Below, piece after piece: positions 32,994 to 36,736 of a stretch of 36,736 bases of DNA (position 1 is the first letter of the stretch; each line of letters begins with the position of its first letter). A model generated the notes under the pieces. It was given only the letters and a program-made list of their open reading frames with translations, ran no database searches and was not told where the DNA came from. Source of the DNA: Oscillospiraceae bacterium. GTDB taxonomy: Bacteria > Bacillota > Clostridia > Oscillospirales > Oscillospiraceae. The translations under genes and the position numbers were made by a program. The stretch covers positions 1 to 36,736 of the forward strand of contig SVLH01000018.1 in assembly GCA_015068025.1 (NCBI GenBank), given 5' to 3'.

Positions 32994-33017
32994 AAAACTT
33001 GTATTTTTTGTATACCA

Positions 33018-33041
33018 AATCTAGCGTTTGTGTGTTATAAT
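33018..33041 (+). promoter_or_regulatory. Probable promoter of nrdR
   Basis: A perfect TATAAT at 33036-33041 lies in an AT-rich gap. The -35 region is poor; a candidate TACCAA at 33013-33018 is 17 bp upstream, so an activator or a weak basal level is possible. Boundaries cover only the clearer part. Confidence 0.5.
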
Positions 33042-33057
33042 GCACACAAGAACTGGA

Positions 33058-33145
33058 GCAGGAGGATAAATTGTCCTGCCCATGGGGATCGGCGGGTGTG
33101 TGCCGCCATCCGCACAAAAGAGAATGCTGCCATGTTGTGCGGCAG
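33058..33145 (+). other. Structured leader of nrdR
   Basis: Between the likely transcription start (~33048) and the nrdR ribosome site there are three hairpins in a row: GCAGGA/TCCTGC (33058-33079), GGAT.GGCGG/CCGCC.ATCC (33086-33111) and CTGCC/GGCAG (33127-33145). I do not recognise a known riboswitch class. Confidence 0.45.
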
Positions 33146-33165
33146 ACAGTAGGAGGACCCAGGTT

Positions 33166-33621
33166 ATGAAATGCCCGTTTTGTGGTTACAGCGAAAGCAA
33201 GGTCATCGACTCCCGTCCCGCAGAGGAGGGAACCAGCATCCGCCGCCGGAGAGAGTGCCTTTCCTGCGCAAAGCGCTTCACTACCTATGAAACGGTGGAA
33301 AGCCTGCCCATGGTGGTGGTGAAAAAGGACGGCAGCCGTCAGAGCTTCGACCGGCGGAAGGTTCTGGGCGGTATGATCCGCGCCTGTGAGAAGCGGCCTG
33401 TGGCGCTGGCAGATCTGGAGCGCATTGCCGAGGAGATCGAGCAGGATCTGCAAAACTCCATGGAACGCGAAATCAGCACGGAAGCCATCGGCGAGCGCGT
33501 GATGGATCGTCTGCGCACGGTGGATCAGGTGGCGTATGTCCGTTTTGCCTCCGTTTACCGCCAGTTCAAGGACATCGATACCTTCATGGCAGAGCTGAAT
33601 AAGCTGCTGAAAGAGAAATAA
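33166..33621 (+). CDS. nrdR: Transcriptional repressor NrdR
   Basis: NrdR represses ribonucleotide reductase genes and senses ATP/dATP through an ATP-cone. The 151-residue protein has the N-terminal zinc ribbon (Cys3, Cys6, Cys31, Cys34), the [17 protein letters not shown] segment that is nearly invariant, and the ATP-cone (about 49-139: [20 protein letters not shown] to [15 protein letters not shown]). The start is the ATG at 33166 with AGGAGGA upstream; an in-frame ATG at 33082 would add residues before MKCPFC, which is the family's start. No nrd genes are in the window. Confidence 0.96.
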   Translation: MKCPFCGYSESKVIDSRPAEEGTSIRRRRECLSCAKRFTTYETVESLPMVVVKKDGSRQSFDRRKVLGGMIRACEKRPVALADLERIAEEIEQDLQNSMEREISTEAIGERVMDRLRTVDQVAYVRFASVYRQFKDIDTFMAELNKLLKEK

Positions 33622-33642
33622 GCGGGGATTCCCGAAAAAAGA

Positions 33643-33674
33643 AGTGCGTTGGTGCAGACCAACGCACTCTTTTT
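33643..33674 (+). terminator. Terminator after nrdR
   Basis: An 11-bp perfect stem (AGTGCGTTGGT, 33643-33653 with 33658-33668) with a GCAG loop is followed by CTTTTT. Confidence 0.92.
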
Positions 33675-33721
33675 ATCATTAAAGAGCGGGGAGATACATT
33701 GAGAGGTGAACGGAAGAATCC

Positions 33722-34105
33722 TCAAAGAATGTTTTTCAGAGAAAACCGTTCCATTTCCGCCAGAAGCTGCAGCTGCGTGCGGAGGTCGGCCAGCTCGGCG
33801 CGGAACTCGCTGTCCTCCTGCACGGCGGCAAAAGCCATGGCCCGTTGGTACATGGATTCCGCGTCATCCACGACATCATGTTCTGTGACAATGTGCAGGT
33901 AGACCTGCCGGGAAGTCCAGTCCCGGTAGGAATCTTGCAGTGTTTCTGCGGCGGACTCCCAGTCCTCCGCCCAGGCAAAGACTTCCGCCTTGTGCAGTTG
34001 TGTCTGCCAGCGGTCGGTTTCCGCGCCCATATAGCGGCCGTTTTGGAGGGCAAAAGCGAACATGGCGAGCAAAACCGCCAGCGGAGGGAGAAGCGTCTTG
34101 CTCAT
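33722..34105 (-). CDS. DUF4363 family protein
   Basis: The 127-residue protein has an N-terminal membrane segment (about 5-20, PPLAVLLAMFAFALQN) and an extracytoplasmic helical part with TDRWQTQLHKAEVFAWAEDW and LRTQLQLLAEMERFSLKNIL, as in DUF4363 proteins. Function is unknown. The ATG at 34105 overlaps the stop of the DUF421 gene by four bases; DUF421 and DUF4363 genes are often paired in Clostridia, so they probably work together at the membrane. The longer frame upstream lies inside the DUF421 gene. Confidence 0.8.
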   Translation of the reverse strand: MSKTLLPPLAVLLAMFAFALQNGRYMGAETDRWQTQLHKAEVFAWAEDWESAAETLQDSYRDWTSRQVYLHIVTEHDVVDDAESMYQRAMAFAAVQEDSEFRAELADLRTQLQLLAEMERFSLKNIL

Positions 34106-34785
34106 GGCTGTTCCTCCTTTTTGATGCACAGGATGTTCCCTTGTCCGTCCAACGTGAGCAGAAACGCCTCGCGGGGAGAGGAGAGCTTTTGCTTGGCGAG
34201 GGTCTTTTGCAGCCATGCCATGTCCTTGCCACAGTCGGTCAGGTTTTGTTTTAAAACTCTGCCGTCATTGACCAGTACGGTAGGCAGAACGGCGGTATCC
34301 TGGATCTCCAGATTCAGCGCTTCGGCGGTGGGAGGCTGACAGCGGCTCCACGGCAGAACGGACAGATGGCCGGAGTTTTCCAGAATGGCATATTTTACGT
34401 CTTGAATGCTGAAATATCCCTGTTCACGCAGCTCCTCCAGCAGTTCGTCCAGTGTATAGCGGTTTTTCCGCATAGCGGATTGCTGAAGGACGCCGTTACG
34501 GATCAGCACAGAAGGTGTCCCGCATACCAGCGCACGGAACCGCAGACTGGAAAGGGAGATCTGACTGAGCAGCATCGACAGCGCCAGCAGCGTCAGGATG
34601 GGGATGACCCCCGCCAGCAGCGGAGTCCCGAAATTCTGCATAGGGACGGTGGCGAGGTCGGAGAGCATCAGAGTAAGCACCAGTTCGCTGGGTTCCAGTT
34701 CGCCGATCTGGCGTTTTCCCATCAGGCGAAGCCCCACCATAATGAGAAAATAAAGAATCACGGTGCGCACAAAAGCAGTCATCAT
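34102..34785 (-). CDS. DUF421 (YetF-like) membrane protein
   Basis: The 227-residue protein has three hydrophobic segments in the first ~75 residues and a C-terminal cytoplasmic YetF-type domain with the family's VLIRNGVLQQSAMRKNRYTL, LREQGYFSIQDVKYAILE and LPTVLVNDGRVLKQNL segments. In Bacillus, YetF relatives are spore-associated in some cases, but the activity is unknown. The start is the ATG at 34785 (a second ATG follows directly), with GGGAGGG upstream. It is coupled to the DUF4363 gene. Confidence 0.88.
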   Translation of the reverse strand: MMTAFVRTVILYFLIMVGLRLMGKRQIGELEPSELVLTLMLSDLATVPMQNFGTPLLAGVIPILTLLALSMLLSQISLSSLRFRALVCGTPSVLIRNGVLQQSAMRKNRYTLDELLEELREQGYFSIQDVKYAILENSGHLSVLPWSRCQPPTAEALNLEIQDTAVLPTVLVNDGRVLKQNLTDCGKDMAWLQKTLAKQKLSSPREAFLLTLDGQGNILCIKKEEQP

Positions 34786-34898
34786 CGTCAGTCCCTCCCA
34801 TTGCAGCAGTATTTGCCGCATTTGGCGGTTTATTCATGAACGGGCGATTGCGCAGTCTGCTTTTTTCTGCGATGAAAGTGCGGCGGAGAAACCGTAGC

Positions 34899-34932
34899 AA
34901 AAGGAGGGACGGCTCACATGAGCCGCCCCTCC
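34899..34932 (-). terminator. Terminator of the SASP gene remnant
   Basis: A 14-bp stem with one mismatch (34903-34916 with 34919-34932, GGAGGG.CGGCTCA) lies 18 bases after the SASP stop codon and runs into TTTT on the minus strand. The terminator is still intact although the gene is broken. Confidence 0.8.
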
Positions 34933-34950
34933 TCCGGTTCCAGCGGGAAG

Positions 34951-35067
34951 TTACAGGTTCTTCTCGTAGGACTCGATCATCTTCTTGACCATCTGGCCGC
35001 CGACAGAGCCGGCCTCGCGGGAGGTCAGGTGACCGTTGTAGCCTTCCTTCAGGTTGACGCCGACTTC
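34951..35067 (-). pseudogene. Alpha/beta-type small acid-soluble spore protein, 3' part only
   Basis: Alpha/beta SASPs coat and protect spore DNA. The last 38 codons are clear: EVGVNLKEGYNGHLTSREAG, then SVGGQMVKKM and IESYEKNL with a TAA stop at 34951-34953. A full protein has about 60-70 residues. Reading further upstream, homology ends at the Glu codon 35065-35067, and after seven unrelated codons an in-frame TAA occurs at 35089-35091. The lost part is the N-terminal third, with the break at or next to the GPR protease site that family members carry just before E-x-GV. The serine recombinase gene begins its 3' end 80 bases away, so the break is likely an integration junction. Confidence 0.85.
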
Positions 35068-35099
35068 CCTTGATGTTCCTTCTCCATCTTACGATTTTG

Positions 35100-35122
35100 A
35101 AACCCTTGCGCCGCAAGGGTTT
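35100..35122. repeat. 11-bp inverted repeat next to the integration junction
   Basis: AAACCCTTGCG (35100-35110) and CGCAAGGGTTT (35112-35122) are exact complements around one base. It lies between the recombinase stop (35147) and the SASP remnant and lacks a T-run on the minus strand, so it could be part of an attachment site or of the element's end. Confidence 0.6.
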
Positions 35123-35146
35123 GCGGGAACGAAATTTTCTAACAAC

Positions 35147-36676
35147 TCAGGCTGGCGTATCATTTGCCTCGTTCCCGGACATCGCTGGAAGCTCCCGAAC
35201 AGGCTCCTCAGCCACCTCTCCGATGAACTTGTAGACGATGCGGATGCTCTGCCGATAGGGCTGATTCCGGTGTGTTGCCTTGACCGTTCCTTCGGGATAT
35301 TTCTTGGGACCGATCTCAATACGCTCCACAAAGGTCAGCAGGGTCTCACGATCCAACTCCTGAATTTGCGTGTACTCCCGGGCCAGAGAAAAGAAGTTGG
35401 CATAGCTGGACTCAATCTCCTCCGCCGACCTTGAAATGGTCAGCGAATCCAATGCGGCCTGCAGACCGGCGGACTCCTTTTCCAAATCCGCCACCATGCG
35501 CCGCAGCCGGTCATCGTCCAGATCGCCCGCTGCATTGTCGGTGTAGAGTTTGGTGACGATCTTGTCGATAGTGCCGATCCGAGCTTCGATCTTCTCCCGC
35601 TTCTGCCGCAGCACCTTCGGGTTTTCGTTGGCGCCTGCCCGCCGCAAAGCCTCTTTGACCAGAGCTTCCACCTGCTTATCTGTCAGCACCAACAGACTGT
35701 TCAATTCCTGCCGCACGATCTCCAATAAGTCGGCGTACCGCACCCGGACGCCGGTGCAGGGATCGGCGATATCCTGCCGCTGATGGGTGCAGGAAAGATA
35801 CCAGTATTTCTCCCGCTCCCCCTTGTAGACTGTCCCGCAGGAACACAGGGAATAGCCGCACTTGGAGCAGACAGCGATGCCGGAGAAGATGCTCTTGCGC
35901 ACATGGTCGTAGGCCCGGTAATCCCGAGAGCCACGTCCAAGATTGGCCTGTGCCCGCCCGTAAAGAGCGTTGGACACCAACGGCGGATGGGTATTTTCCG
36001 TCACCGCCCAATCCTCCCGGGGAACCGGGACTTTTTTCTTGGACTTGACGCTGACCTTCTTACTCTTTCCCAGAAGGGTATGACCCAGATAGACCGGGTT
36101 TTTCAAAATGCGCTTGACCGTCGTATAGTTCCACAGATCTGATGCCCGGGCCGCTCCTTCCTCGCTGAACTCATCCCGGTACAGTACCCGATACTTCAAG
36201 GGCGGAATAACGCCGTCCTCGTTGAGGTCCAGAGCGATCTTTCGGGAAGAATCTCCCTTGGCCGCCTGCTCAAAAATGCGCAGCACCACGGGAGCTGTCA
36301 TCTCATCAGGAGCCAGTCGGTGCTTGTCCTGGGTGTCCTTCCGGTAGCCGTAGGGAGGGCAGGCACAATACTGGCCATTCTCCCGCTTGCTGCGCAGCAC
36401 ATCCTTGACCTTGCGTGAGCCGTCCCGCAGGTAGACCTCGTTCATGGCGAAGAGGAAGGGGGCCATGATGTTCTCCCGCTCGGTGTCGAAGTTGTCCGAG
36501 ATGGCAATATAGTGGATGCCGTGCTCTGGGAAGAACTGCTCCGCGTAGTAGCTGGCCTCCCGCATATCACGGCCCAAACGAGACAGGTCTTCTTGTGTCA
36601 AGTAGGAACAAAAAAATATAAGGATTTTTTGCAAAGAGTCCACAGTTTGTTCAAGAACTGCGGACTCTTTACTCAT
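35147..36676 (-). pseudogene. Large serine recombinase lacking its catalytic N-terminus
   Basis: The frame encodes the middle and C-terminal parts of a large serine recombinase (site-specific integrase of mobile elements). From about residue 30 homology is good: DLSRLGRDM, FFPEHGIHYIAISDNFDT, APFLFAMNEVYLRDGSRKV, PPYGYRKD, a recombinase domain, a zinc ribbon (CSKCGYSLCSCG, with YLSCTH further on), and a coiled coil (about 355-425). In complete enzymes some 60-90 residues with the catalytic serine precede DLSRLGRD; here they are absent. The first 27 codons of the open frame come from a terminator hairpin (36610-36682) and have no relation to the family. The piece is thus cut at about 36590. 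Its 3' end is next to the SASP junction. Confidence 0.8.
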
Positions 36677-36682
36677 CCTTAT
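36610..36682 (-). terminator. Strong terminator at the right edge
   Basis: A two-part stem, ATAAGGAT with ATCCTTAT (36618-36625 and 36675-36682) and AAAGAGTCC.CAGTT with its complement (36633-36647 and 36656-36670, one mismatch), runs into A-T7 on the minus strand (36610-36617). It overlaps the stop of the partial gene at 36679 and belongs to that gene. Confidence 0.8.
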
Positions 36683-36736
36683 GGAACGACCTTGCTGTTT
36701 TCTGCCTCATCGAAGATGTCACCAAACTTCCAGACT
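36679..36736 (-). CDS. 3' end of an unidentified gene (enters from outside the window)
   Basis: The last 18 codons before TAA at 36679-36681 read VWKFGDIFDEAENSKVVP. I cannot assign a family from so little. A terminator directly overlaps the stop codon, which supports a real gene end. Its position against the cut recombinase suggests it belongs to a second inserted element, possibly a transposase; this is inference. Confidence 0.4.
   Translation of the reverse strand, partial: VWKFGDIFDEAENSKVVP

Noticed and set aside
33013-33045. NrdR box in the nrdR promoter
   Set aside because: The region before TATAAT has a loose resemblance, but the half-sites do not form the 16-bp palindrome of the known box.
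34496-35116. 206-codon minus-strand ORF across the SASP remnant
   Set aside because: It runs out of frame with both the SASP codons and the DUF421 gene. The SASP frame is supported by family sequence and its terminator.

Overview
The window looks like a chromosomal segment of an endospore-forming Gram-positive anaerobe of class Clostridia, most like the Oscillospiraceae (Oscillibacter/Dysosmobacter/Flavonifractor type). The evidence is a G+C-rich background with Bacillota features: an alpha/beta SASP remnant, IreB, a tRNA(Phe) T-box, an nnr - GerS-like - alr - mazF block, NrdR, a 6S-like RNA and clear sigma-A promoters with 16-17 bp spacers. The assignment is inference from gene content; there is no rRNA in the window.

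Layout. 1-4.1 kb: start of a foldase-like gene, a 6S-like RNA, a DUF1292 gene and a divergent class A penicillin-binding protein. 4.1-12.4 kb: a molybdenum/selenium block. The minus strand carries moaA-moaC-(molybdopterin-binding protein) followed by modABC-mogA; the plus strand carries yqeC-yqeB-selD. Together they import molybdate, build molybdopterin and supply the accessory factors of selenium-dependent molybdenum hydroxylases; the hydroxylase itself and MoaD/MoaE are not here. A near-identical 24-bp site lies at both the moaA and modA promoters. 12.4-13.75 kb: an AT-rich island with one multi-zinc-ribbon protein and a palindrome-rich repeat-like element.

13.8-21.7 kb: panE, a radical SAM enzyme, a small membrane protein, a MATE exporter, a DUF368/PopT undecaprenyl-phosphate translocase, a PLP-dependent YnbB-type lyase, an SH3-NlpC/P60 wall hydrolase, a small unknown protein and IreB. 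21.9-27.0 kb: a phenylalanine T-box leader followed by a polysaccharide deacetylase lipoprotein, pheS and pheT, so the deacetylase sits between the riboswitch and the synthetase genes. 27.1-31.8 kb: CPBP protease, NAD(P)H-hydrate repair enzyme, GerS/YdcC-like lipoprotein, alanine racemase and MazF, without a visible MazE. 31.9-34.8 kb: two proteins of unknown function, nrdR, and a DUF421-DUF4363 pair.

34.9-36.7 kb: the last 38 codons of an alpha/beta SASP gene stop abruptly next to a large serine recombinase, which suggests a mobile element integrated into a spore gene. The recombinase lacks its catalytic N-terminus and is itself cut off at a terminator and the end of another gene. These two junctions, the shared molybdenum-operon site, the AT-rich zinc-ribbon island and the T-box/deacetylase arrangement are the parts most worth following up.
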